DNA from: Saccharum officinarum
Lineage: Eukaryota > Streptophyta > Magnoliopsida > Poales > Poaceae
Direction: 5' to 3'
NCBI GenBank assembly: GCA_020631735.1
Contig: CM036162.1
Span: 91,002,401-91,066,400, forward strand
Length of the DNA: 64,000 nt
The notes under the pieces were generated by a model. The model searched no databases. It saw only the letters and a list, made by a program, of their open reading frames with translations, and was not told where the DNA came from. Shown one piece after another: positions 34,627 through 45,364 of this stretch. The stretch's first letter is position 1, and each line of letters starts with the position of its first letter. The translations under genes were made by a program, and so were the position numbers.

Positions 34627-36022
34627 GACAAACGTTATGTGGAGAAACCTTTTTATCCAGGTCTCGTTGTCTACTCATCTTTATGTCTTGAAATAGACCC
34701 TGTTGAATGGGGACCGTGTTCATTTTTACATATCTAACTTCGTTGCAGGCACTGTACCAGATAGCAGTTCTTCTCATATTCAATTTTGATGGCAAAAGGA
34801 TTCTGCATTTACAGAATGAAAGTCGGGAGCATGCTGATAAAATTAAAAATACCTTTGTCTTTAATGCATTTGTCTTTTGCCAAGTAAGTTGGTCCTCTCC
34901 AATTTAAAGTTTCAGTCATAAGATTCTCTTCAATTTGTAAGGTATCTTTTGTGTGGCTTCGACATACGCTTGCCATATATCCACTTTATTTTTTGATATA
35001 TCGCCCTGTAAACTATACCACGAATCATATGTACTCTACAGCTTCTTAGGAGCCTGGTAAGTCTATTAGACAGCACCATAGAGTTGTTTTCCCATAACTG
35101 CTGTGCCATTTGTGTCAGATCTTCAATGAGTTCAATGCTCGCAAGCCTGAAGAGAAGAATGTCTTCAAGGGAGTTACAAACAACCACCTTTTTATGGCCA
35201 TAGTGGGTGCAACTACCGTGCTTCAGGTAACATGCTGTTTGAATGCTTTTACATTGTTTGACGAACGGCAATTATCAAGTATTAACACTCTCTGGCAGAT
35301 CTTGATAATTGAGTTCCTTGGGAAGTTCTTCGACACTGCTAAAATTAATTGGAGACTATGGTTGCTGTCAATGGCTATTGGTGCAGTGAGGTATGCATGT
35401 ATGCTACTTTTGTGTTTCACTCAAAATGCCTACAGCGTGCTTAGTGTTCCATATATATACCCAAACATTGTTTCTGTTTAGTTCCCCGTTGCCTTTTGCC
35501 AAGAAGTTTAGTTACTTTGGTGTGAACACGAATTCCCAACAATTTGTAATGCTAATCTTGAAGTATACAGTATATATACCTACAAATGATCAAAGCTATC
35601 ACATTGCATCAACCAAAGTATATAAACCTTGCAGTTATGTTCTCTGCTCTGTCAGCCAACAAGTCAAATACACGACATTTTTGGCTAGAATCAACTTCCT
35701 GAGCCATCCTTTAATTTGCTCTTTCAATCACTGAGTCTGATTTGACGACAGCCCAATCATCCTAGATTCTGATTTGTGACCATTTTGAATCCAGTTGGCC
35801 TCTCGCCTATCTTGGGAAATTCATTCCCGTGCCTGCCAGGCCTTTCCAGAGCTACTTCAAGCATTGTTCTTGTCGCAGAGGACCACAGCAAGGTAATTCA
35901 CGAGTATTGTCTAAACAACCGATCATTTCCCATTGACTATCTGCAGTAATAAGCAGCTTACACCAGTGCCTACGTGCATTGCGTTACATGTTGCAGATGA
36001 AGAGCACGGCGGCAAGAGCTGA
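34627..36022 (+). CDS. ACA: Autoinhibited Ca2+-ATPase, 3' exons and stop
   Basis: The gene resumes in mid-exon right after the gap. Exons: 34627-34660 (TNVMWRNLFIQ), 34749-34883, 35119-35226, 35299-35390, 35795-35892, 35997-36022, with TGA at 36020-36022. The reading includes ALYQIAVLLIFNF, NTFVFNAFVFCQIFNEFNARKP and FLGKFFDTAKINW. These are the last three or so transmembrane segments and the cytosolic NEFNARKP motif of IIB Ca2+ pumps. All introns are GT-AG and the frame is continuous, with no breaks in this half. The C-terminal tail after the last membrane segment is short and basic. It belongs with the exons at 26723-34229. Confidence 0.85.
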
Positions 36023-36199
36023 AACTTGGCAGGTACGCCCGCAAGTGCAGCACTGCAGATCAAAGGGCGTTTTAGGACAACGCACTTCCCCGGCGTCTGT
36101 TTGATCAGTGTTTTCTGAAGCAGCCGCAGGCTGTGTCACTTAGCCAGGCTAGATCCTCAGCAGGAGCTTCAGCTGAAGTAACAGCCAGGGCGTGCATTC

Positions 36200-36308
<109 letters not shown>

Positions 36309-36509
36309 GATGCAGACGAGAGAGAAATAAAAAGAGAGACCCGGGTCTTGGTGCGGGGTGCATCACTGCAGAAGATCGTTATGCCGGTGCTATACCACCC
36401 TTCTAATTCCTTGCAAATTCTGTTGAAACTAAACCTACATCCCCAGTGAATTTCCATCTAATTGAACTATTAGAAGACAATGGCTTGGTTATGTTGCGAA
36501 CTGCAGTAG

Positions 36510-38470
36510 TTGTTTTTTTTGACGGTCAACGGGGGGAGGCGTTCCCCCACCTGATTTTATATATTGGCTCAAAATAGCCTGTTATATAGTTTTACAATAC
36601 ATTTTGTGTCCACAGCCCCAGCGCAAGGGTGAGCTTGTGGCATACCCACTGATTAAGAAAAAGAACATATGCCCCAGCACAAGGGCGGAAGGTGGTAGAA
36701 CCACAAAACACCAACAAGAAAAAGTCTGCAACACCAAAGCGCGAGAACTCTTCAACGATGCCTCCAGGGAGATGAACGACGCAAGAGCGTAATCATCGTC
36801 AGCCAAGCAGTAGCTTGGCGAGGCTTTCGCCCGAGTCTCGTGCGTTGGATAACCGCGATTGGCCAGGAGTCTGCAAGAGGTTCTTCAACGACACCTTCAA
36901 GAAGGAGGCTCCGCCCGATGGCGTCCCTCGTCGCCGACCTAGCCTTGGGCTGAGCTGAGCTTTCGTCCATAACCCTCGCATGAGCTCTCACAGACAAGGT
37001 AACAAATGGCATTGTAAGCCTCATCCGGACTGTAGAGTTGACACCTTAACGTCGCCACCATGCTTTTCCTGCCACCGCAGGAACAAGCATGGCCGATACC
37101 GTTGTATTGCCGTCACGGCGCTCTGCCCTCCCTAACGAGAGGCACAGGGGGAGGGCCTCGTCGCCGGCTCGCCCGCGGGCGCTCTGCCCTCCCTAACGAG
37201 AGGCACAGGGGGAGGGCCTCGTCGCCGGCTCGCCCGCGGCCAAACTGCGTGCACGACGACCAAACGTGTAGAAGGAACTGTTGCTAGAGCACCATCTGTG
37301 CCCCCGAGAACAGCAGCGGTTCCACCGGATCCGGACAAAAGGATGCCGGATCCGGTGCAGAGCCACCATGGTCACGCAGCCCCACCGCCGGCAAGCCCGT
37401 GGCCAAACCACATGCGCCCAGAGCCCTGCATACGCACGAGAAGAAAGAGCACCGGCATCACCTAGTGTCGCCACCAAAGCTGACCAAGGGGGACGGAAGG
37501 TCGGGTCGAGGTAGAGGACGTCGGAGGGAGGGGGTCGGCCACCGCCACACGGGGACGGCGAATCCGGACCCAAAGAGCCGAGGACTACGACGCCGCACGC
37601 AGCCGTCCTTCGCAGGCAGCGAGGAGGGGGAGGGAGGGCCGGCCATGTCGTAGGCTGGCTGGGTCACAGCCCTGGCCGCCAGCACCAGGAGGCACGCTTG
37701 TGCCGCCTCTGCCTGGCGAGAACCGCCAGCCAAGCCGCCGCCGGCAGCCCAGCCGGCCAGATCCGGACGCCAGCCCCGGCCCGGCCAGATCCAGCCGTCG
37801 GCAGCCCTTAGCTGGCCGCCGCCGCCGCCACCCTGGCCCCGGCCAGCCGCCCGCCCCATCCGCCGCCCTGCAGACCGCCGTCGACATCGAGGAGGGGCTG
37901 ATGCAGCCGAGACTGCCGCCAGCGGCTTGAAGATGTCAGATCCGGCCGTGGGTGGCCCGGATCCGGCCAGCCGGCTAGCCCACGCCGCCGTAGATGTTGA
38001 GGGAAGGAGGGGGAGGAGGTGGACTGCAATGGAGAGGGAGGGGAGAGTGCAGAGGGTGCCTTTTTGAGCTCCTCTGCTGGCCGCCGCCACTGACGAGGAG
38101 GAGGCCGCAGAGGCACGGCGGCGGCGGCCGAGCTGGCGAGGGGGAGGCGTGACCCTCCGGCCGGTCGGGAGCCCTCGAGTCGCCCCTGACAGGAGACGAC
38201 GCGAGAGCTACGCCACCGTAGCGGTTGTACCGCGCGGCTTGTCCTGCGTTCTGCGGTTCTGCCTCGCCGTGTTACTCCTCGGCGACGCATCCATGAAACA
38301 AAACTACAAAAGGGTATGCTGCGGTGCGGCCTGATCGGGAACAAGAATCACGCGCACCAACCACCAATGGCGGACACGCCGCGCTCCATGAGTTCTCGCC
38401 GTGTTGTACTGGAGACCGGAGAATACGAGTATTCGCGATCCCGGTTCCGGGAGCCAACAGGAATGCGCAG
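36510..38470 (-). mobile_element. Antisense LINE-like remnant, 3' end at left
   Basis: On the minus strand the left end reads AAATCAGGTGGGGGAACGCC, then CTCCCCCCGTTGACCGTC and an A-run. This is the same 3' terminus as the LINE ending at 10227 (ATCAGGTGGGGAATCTCC...CCGTTGA...CAAAAAA). The body to the right is GC-rich (GCCGGATCC-type words, Pro/Arg-rich readings) as in grass LINE 5' regions, but no RT domain is visible. It may be an internally deleted copy or two adjacent pieces. Confidence 0.45.
37118..37239. repeat. Perfect 61-bp tandem duplication
   Basis: 37118-37178 and 37179-37239 are identical 61-bp blocks starting GCGCTCTGCCCTCCCTAACG and ending CTCGCCCGCGG. Confidence 0.95.
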
Positions 38471-38926
38471 TGAGGTAGGGAGCATCAAAACATGCACCCC
38501 TCCGTCCCTCCGCCGCGCGCGCCGGCACCACTCTGCTTAGCCAAACGGCTGGACCGGGACCGCGGCCTGGAGAAGAAGGCAATCGCGGCGTCCTCCCGGG
38601 GCCCAACGCCCATGCCACGACGCATCTGGGACCGGGGAGCACGAGCCCGTGGGCGCGGAGCCCCTTGGCCCTTTCCCCTGATGCGGCGCGCTTGGCTGCT
38701 CATTTGCTCAACGCGACGCGCCTCGCTCATCCACAAAACACAGGGCCTGTTTGAAGTTTGAACATGCCCTGGCAGACACTGTACCTCGCTAGCCAGGCAA
38801 CGATCTCAGCACCATGCGATCGAAATCAGACGTCGGAGATGCGTGTCTGGCCAGTCAACCTTGCTTGGGACCCAACCAGACAGCCCCGCAGGCCGCAGTA
38901 CCCCACCTGCGGGGACACTAACAATC
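38471..38926. other. GC-rich intergenic stretch
   Basis: Several short overlapping ORFs arise from high GC, but none has a recognisable domain or a splice-consistent structure. Confidence 0.35.
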
Positions 38927-39043
38927 GTCTTGTTCGCTTGACTTATAAGTCGTACTTTTTCAGCTAACGAATAGTGTTTTTCTCTCACAACAAATCAGCG
39001 AACAGTATTTTCAGTTATGACTTTTCAGTCAAGTGAACAGGAC
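38927..39043. mobile_element. Short MITE with TGTTCGCTTGAC ends, plus a duplicated right end
   Basis: Left GTCTTGTTCGCTTGACTTAT and right reverse complement GTCCTGTTCACTTGACTG are inverted repeats around GTGTTTTTCTCTCACAACAA. A second right-end-like segment (TTTTTAGCCAAGCGAACAGG) follows at about 39049-39071, a likely tandem or nested terminus. Related to 20651-20764. Confidence 0.75.
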
Positions 39044-39141
39044 GAATAACTTTTTAGCCAAGCGAACAGGACTATGCTGGCGTGGCTCACTTCCGTGCAA
39101 ATTCTGCAACAGGCGAGCTGACAGAAGGTGAGAGACCACGA

Positions 39142-39409
39142 CCGTTTGATAGGGCTCCTGATTCTCAGTGGGAAGTAAGAAGTGATTTTTTTACGAGGAA
39201 GAGAAGTGATTATGATTATTTATGATTCTCTAGGATAAATTCTAAGTAAAAAAAAGTAATTCTGTGCCTCAGCTCCTAGCCTCCCAGTTTATTTTCATAA
39301 AATCACTTCACAAAATGATTATAGAATCACTTCATTTAAGAAAATAACTTCTCTGTGAAAAGAACAGTTTGACAGAGCTTGGATTCAGCCCAAAAGCTCT
39401 GCCAAACAG
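39142..39409. mobile_element. MITE-like element near the 3' end of the O-fucosyltransferase gene
   Basis: Left CCGTTTGATAGGGCTCCTG and right reverse complement CTGTTTGGCAGAGCTTTTGG are imperfect inverted repeats. AT-rich interior with AAGTGATT/AATCACTT words on both sides. Confidence 0.55.
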
Positions 39410-39830
39410 AAATCTCGATGCCCCGCCAACGAAATGTCGCCCTCCACGATGTCGAATCACAATTCGCAATCCACACAGCAGATTAGCAAAGCTCACGCGT
39501 ACTTACACAGTTTCCACGGAGACTTCCAGAGCAATTACTACAACCGGTGAGCAGACAGAAGATGATGAGCGCTACAAGGAATCAAACTCTTTTCACGACG
39601 CCTGACCTCACGTTCATTTTACAGCATACAAGCAGTTTTATGCTCCTTGCTGTTGTTCCAAAGTTTAATGTCCAAACAAGTAAACAACACACAATATATG
39701 CTAATATTCCTCAAAACAAAACATTAACTAGTGTACAACATCATGTTAACGAGAGGTACTTTTATATGCACCCAGAGCACTGCCCTGCGGCTCGCTTCAG
39801 CTATCTTATTAATGGCAGTACAAAAGCATA

Positions 39831-42533
39831 CTAGCAGTAGCATGAGTAGGCAAGGTGGTTCTTGTTGGAGATGTAGGTGGAGATGAAGTCTGAAGCATGA
39901 GTTGAGGTGCTGGACTGAGAAGGCACAATGATCTGGGTACGGCCAGATGCAATCCTCTTACCTGTGACATGCCCATAGAACAGGCCAGCGACAGCAGGGA
40001 TGAACACATCGCTCTGTGAGCAGATCTCAAGGTCCAGAGCCCTTGCTAGGTCTGCATTGCTGGATTTCAGGAATTCACCTTTGTCCTCAGCTGGCATAAT
40101 GTCATCCTGCAGAAACACAAAAATGTACTACTTAATTTACCTAAAAAGCATGTCTGTGTACATGAAGTCCAAAAAAAGGCGATGCGCAAACTGGGTGCAT
40201 CCCCTAAGCTCTATGTTTGTTTTCCTATGCAATATAAGACTAGCTTTTATATCAGTTAGCATAAGACAGCATACTATTGACAGCTTTTATACCATGGCAA
40301 GGCAACAAGAGATTATCTTTCAATGTTTAGCATTCAGGAAGAAATGTTTGGACAAAAAAGAATATAATTGATACTCATTAGATGCATAGTAAGTTTCTTG
40401 CCTTGGTATAAGTATTTGGATATTCTTCCTTCAGATCATTCAGGCCTTTGTGCCACCACGTCTCTGTCAAGTAGATGGTTTTATTAGGAGAGAAGCCAAC
40501 ACTCCTCAGGAAAGCCAGAACCTCATCAGGGTTATAGCAGCCTTTTCTTCGAGCGCCTCTAGTTGTCTTGCAACTCTTCTTTTCCAGCAAGTCGGTCCGC
40601 AAATCGATTGCCAAGACCTTCCCATCTGATTTTTTGCTTAATTCTTGAAGCCTATCCAACATTTTTCTGGCCACTTCAGAATATTCATGCTTCAGTTCGA
40701 GGCCACTGAACATTGCAAGGCAAGCAGTTGCATCCAAGTCTTTGTTACTCGTCTCCTTTGGCCTTAAACTTACTGAAGAGAAAATGACCGCTAGTCTTAA
40801 GTACTTGTTTTTTTGGAAGATGGGCTGGATGGTGTCCGTGATGAAGCTTTCAGTCACACGGTTTGGTACTCTGATAACTGCTGGCTTCTTAGCACTCACT
40901 TCATCAGGTATTTCATCTATTACTTCGACAACACCATCCAGGCTCCTCACGAATTTATCCACGTTGTACATGTCTTGGAATTTTCTGTAAACAAAACTTA
41001 TGCCATTAGTTGAGATGGACAAGAATTGTGACATTTATGAAAACAATTTTGAATTCCTAGAAATTAAAGGCTCATACTGTATGCACAAGAATTAATATCA
41101 TTTATGTATCTGCAACAGGGTTCATCTTAAGGAAATTGAAAATTGTCTTTGTGTCAAAGAAGCATACCGCTTATTTCCTAATTCATTTCCTCTGATGTCT
41201 GGGAGTACAAGTGTTGCACCTAGATACCTTGCAACAACCACAGCATCTGTGATCTGCAGTTAAAAATTGGGAAATGGTGTTCCAAGTATTCAGTCAAATA
41301 GAATATGCAGATGTGTAGCTTGTTTTTTGCTTACACAATCAATTATGCCAAAAAGTTCAGAGTTACAGGCTCACCTGTGAGATGTGATATTCAGGGCCCA
41401 TAGTCAAGGAGAATGTAACAAAACCATTAGATGACTGATTTTCTGCAGTAATCAGTAGTATCAGTAACCACATTGTTCAGGTAAAGGTTCAGATCTCAAG
41501 AACTTGTAAAATTTAGAAACGTGGAATTAATTACTTGGACTTGGTTTGGTCCAGCAAGGTTTAACTTCCTCGATAGCGTCCATCAGGTCCTCCACTCCAG
41601 CCGTATCAATGCTGTTCATTTCAGCATTGTTGTCAAGCTTCACTGTGTTCGACTCCGAACCTGTTGCCTCCAAGCCCAGCTCCTGCAAACATGGATTTTG
41701 GTTATGGCATGCCTGAATCAGTTGAAAAAAAATAAAACTTTGCAATAATCTGGATCCTTCCCAAGGCTGCTTAATAATTCAGTGGTTTAACATACAAGAT
41801 GCAGCTGGTTAGTTCAGGATACCAGTTTGTTCTTCTGATGGAGAGACTGAAGGAGCCATCTCAAATTTTAAGATGTGCTTGATGATAGTGACTGTTTGCA
41901 ATAAAGAAATTTAAGAATAGTGACTGCCCCTTTTGCTTTATGATATTCCCGGGTTGGTGTTCTCTTCTCAAGGATGCGGGCCACCACCAGGCCTTTTTCT
42001 GGGGAAGCTTCTGATTCCTTTGACCACCTACCTAATATAACCTTGGGGCAACGTGCTTATGGACTGGAATTGAATATATAAACCCTAGCTAAGCCCCGAA
42101 ACCAAAAGTCAAGGCCACACAGCAGTGCAAGATCCGCCTTCAGCATTGGATCCCGAAATCGCTTGAGATCTGGCAAGAACTGGACTGAAATGGAAACACT
42201 AATCGCACACTACACTCTGCGCAGAACAGGCAGGGCAAACACAGACCAACAACGGAATCAATCGCCCCATCTGAACCTCCGTCGCGCAAACAACATGGAT
42301 TTGTCAAAACGAACAACTGATCCTCGGAGCACACAGATTTGCTACACGCCACCAAATCAAGAACCAACAAGCGGCCACCAGACCCAGGAAAGGAAAGCTA
42401 GCGAGAGAGGGGAAGGGGGAAAATAAACCTCGGTGACGGGGGAGAAGTGGTCGTGCTTGATCATGTTGCCGAGCATGACGAACATGGAGAGGGTGAGGAA
42501 GCCCGCCACCACCTGCCGCGGGTCGACCGCCAT
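39831..42533 (-). CDS. MSR1: O-fucosyltransferase family protein, MSR1-like, 6 exons, complete
   Basis: Exons on the minus strand: 42533-42429, 41682-41535, 41442-41375, 41253-41168, 40984-40402, 40106-39831. The joined frame is 421 aa, stop TAG at 39831-39833. The N-terminus MAVDPRQVVAGFLTLSMFVM is a short cytosolic tail plus a signal-anchor helix (about 9-23), expected for a type II Golgi protein. Domain blocks: FVTFSLTMGPEYHISQITDA, ATLVLPDIRG, VIRVPNRVTESF, DATACLAMF, VLAIDLRTDLLEKKSC, CYNPDEVLAFLR, SDVFIPAVAGLFY and C-terminal YISNKNHLAYSC. These match plant proteins with the GDP-fucose protein O-fucosyltransferase fold, closest by eye to Arabidopsis MANNAN SYNTHESIS-RELATED 1/2, which promote mannan synthesis in the Golgi. 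Catalytic activity is inferred only from the family. Intron 5 uses a GC donor (AAG|GCAAGA). Confidence 0.93.
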
Positions 42534-42893
42534 TGATTCGGCCCTGCCAAGCCGACTGCCGACGCGAGGAGGAGACTGGAGAGAGAGTGGGGCGGACAGG
42601 GACAGGGGGAGCCGGGAGGGGGGACTGCACTGGGGGAGATGACAGATGAAGCGGGGCGGCCACCGACAGATGAAACAGGGAGTGCGCGACTGTGACAGTG
42701 CGAGGCAAGCACGCTCCGCACGCAGGGGTGCCCGCTCGGCGCTAGTTTGTGGATTGGGTACCCACTGCCTCTTGTACGCGCGGCCGCGCGCTGGCTTTGG
42801 GTTCGGTTGGTTGGTGGCGGACTGGCGCCGGGCATCCCGGCGTCCCGACCGGCGTGGCAACGGCGGGGTGGCCGGGTGGGGGTGAAGGATTTT
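42534..42893. promoter_or_regulatory. GC-rich 5' flank of the MSR1-like gene
   Basis: CpG-rich leader and core promoter region on the minus side of the ATG at 42533. No TATA box stands out. ORFs across it are by-products of composition. A MITE forms its upstream boundary. Confidence 0.4.
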
Positions 42894-43136
42894 GGGTGTG
42901 TTCACTTCGCGAAAAGCACTTGAAAAATTACTGTAGTATCTTTCGTGATTATTTAGTAAAATTTGTCCAATCATAGACTAACTAGACTTAAAAGATTCGT
43001 CCCGACATTTACAGACAAACTATGCAATTAGTTATCTTTTTTACCTACATTTAATGCTCCATGCATGCGTCGAAAGATTTGATGTGATAGGTGGAAGAAA
43101 AAATATTTTAGGTTGGGATGGGAAGTGAACAAGGCC
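42894..43136. mobile_element. Tourist-like MITE, 243 bp, upstream of the MSR1-like gene
   Basis: Ends GGGTGTGTTCACTTCG and (reverse complement of right) GGCCTTGTTCACTTCC, flanked by TTT at 42891-42893 and 43137-43139. Interior words (CCAATCATAGACTAACTAG, AAAAGATTCGTC) are shared with the MITE at 13813-14042. Confidence 0.75.
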
Positions 43137-43203
43137 TTTGTTACTCTGACAGTGGCGGCCGGCGGCAGTCAGCCAGACACGTACACGCCTGTGGCATATA
43201 CTA

Positions 43204-43602
43204 CTCCATCGGTACACAAAAATATCTAATTACGAAATTTATGTAAGTCTAATTAGCTTAACTTTGATTAAATTTATAGTGAATACTATTAATATTTATA
43301 TCTCCGAAAAGATTTACTACGATAATACATTTTATAATTAATTTAATGATATTTATTTTATATAATAAATTCTAGTGTTTTTATATACCTTTGATCCAAC
43401 TTCAAATCATTTAACTTATTAAACAATAAAAAATGTATTCTTTTGTGAACGGGAAAGTAGTATATGATACATGTGGCCATCGACATGTTTATTGTGTTCA
43501 CTTAACGAAGTTTACTGTTTTTCACCTTTCAGACAGAATTTTATACGTTGTTTGGCTCTTCAGAATCCACGAGAGATATATTTATTTGGGGGACGAAGGG
43601 AG
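43204..43602. mobile_element. Stowaway-type MITE, about 400 bp
   Basis: TA|CTCCATCGGTACACAAAAA at the left and GGGGGACGAAGGGAG|TA at the right are diverged inverted ends. The left half is typical (TTTGATTAAATTTATAGTGAA, TATCTCC). The right half contains unrelated sequence, so it may be composite. Confidence 0.6.
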
Positions 43603-43930
43603 TAGTTGTGACTGGTTACGATGATGACTTCGCAAGCAAGTCCAAGAGATTTTGTTTTCCAAGTGACATTACGTTTCCCAAGAATACAATGAAAAAATGC
43701 AATGACGTGTCACTACATTTTGACAATAGTGTTGAAGTCATTTTTTTGAACGCAAATAGTGTCGAAGACATACCTTATGACATCATCTTTTAGGACAGTC
43801 CCAACTAAAAACTAAAGCTAGTTTCTATGTCTCTTAAATCATGTAGACACTATACATAAAAAAACATATTTTTAATGTGGTAGTTTCTGCAAAATAAATT
43901 TATATCCAATCACTACTGGAAACCCGAGAT

Positions 43931-44345
43931 TTGCCGAGTGTTTTATCTTTTGTCGAGTGTCAAAACGCGGACACTCGGCAAAAACCGTGTTTGCCGAGTG
44001 TTAGAGTGGAAACACACGGCAAAAATCTCACACTCGGTAAAAAACTAGTTTGCCGAGTGTTAACACTCGGCAAACAAATACACACGGCAAACGTACCACT
44101 TTGCCGAGTGTCAACACTCGGCAAATAAAAACACATGGCAAACGTTTCATTTTGCCGAGTGTTAACACTCGGCAAATGTATACACACGACAAAGGTGGAG
44201 GGGGGTTAGCCGCCATCAGTAGTTTGCCGAGTGTATTCCGTTAGCACTCGGCAAAATGGCTGGTTTGCCGAGTGTCAACCAAAAACACTCGGCAAAGTGT
44301 ACTATTTGCCGAGTGTTTCTCTAGGACACTCGGCAAAATATTTTT
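43931..44345. repeat. Left subterminal TTTGCCGAGTGT array of the CACTA element
   Basis: Many copies of TTTGCCGAGTGT and its reverse complement ACACTCGGCAAA, often paired head-to-head so that each pair forms a small hairpin. Variants such as ACACACGGCAAA occur. Confidence 0.93.
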
Positions 44346-45345
44346 TTTTTGCTTTTGGCTTCCAATTTTTTCTGTAGGCTTACTACATTACCTTGACCAA
44401 TATGCTGGAATTTGACACAATTTTAAGATAATTTGCTATATTTTTTAGTTTATTTCTTTTCTTTGATTTTTTTTGGAAAATGTAAGTTTGAACTGCAATT
44501 ACATCGAATAATGTTATTTCATGAATGCGAAAATGATATTCATATAACTGACTGTTGTTTGAGGCCATATCCAGAAAGAGACCCGAAGTTTCGCACATCT
44601 TCTTCATGAAACATGACCACGAACTTGTGGACGAATAGTTTTAAAATTGTATAAAATCCAAACGAAGTCTGAAATTCATGAAACTTGTCGACAAGTCATG
44701 ATATCACATGTGGATGTGGTGATAAAAATTTGAGAAGATTTCGAGCATGTCGTCACGTACACTGTTTAGAAACCCTCACATCTCTCCATGTGATATCATG
44801 GGAGCAAATCTGATATGTTAGGGTTTGTAAACAGTGTACGTGACGATGTGATCAAAATCTTCTCAAAATTTTATCACCGCATCCACATGTGATATCATGA
44901 CTTGTAGAGAAGTTTCATGAATTTCGGACTCCGTTTGAATTTTATACAATTTTAAAACTATTCATCCACAAGTTCATGGTCTAGTTTCGAGAACAAGATA
45001 TGCGAAATTTCAAGTCTCCTCCTGGATACGGCCTCAAACAACAGTCAGTTACATGAATATCATTTTCGCATTAATGAAATGTCATTATTCGATGCACTTG
45101 CAGTTCAAACTTGCATTTTCCAAAAAAAATCAATGAAAAGAAATAAACTAAAGAAATATAGCAAAATGTCTTGAAATTGTGTCAAATTCCAACATGTTGG
45201 TCAAGGTAACGTAGGAAGCCTATAGAAAAAAATTGGAAGTCAAAAGCAAAAAAAAATAATTATTTTGCCGAGTGTCCCAGAGAAACACTCGGCAAACAGT
45301 ACACTTTGCCGAGTGTTTTTAGTTGACACTCGGCAAAGTTGGCTT
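44262..45345. repeat. Long palindrome, arms of about 530 bp, in the left part of the CACTA element
   Basis: Sequence right of about 44815 is the reverse complement of sequence left of about 44780. Pairs include TTGACCAATATGCTGGAATT (44394) with AATTCCAACATGTTGGTCAA (45185), GCTTTTGGCTTCCAATTTTT with its complement near 45235, and the flanking ACACTCGGCAAAGTGTAC pairs. The centre lies near 44800. Divergence between arms is modest. A transcript through it would fold into a long hairpin. Confidence 0.85.
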
Positions 45346-45364
45346 GTTCGTATTTTGCCGAGTT

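Noticed and set aside
37458..38344. Long minus-strand ORFs (178-210 codons) in the GC-rich region
   Set aside because: Low-complexity Arg/Pro/Ala readings in LINE-like sequence with no domain and no conserved motif.
43931..44340. Regularly repeated 12-mers considered as a CRISPR-like array
   Set aside because: The repeats occur in both orientations with irregular short spacers, inside a plant CACTA transposon; typical subterminal transposase sites.
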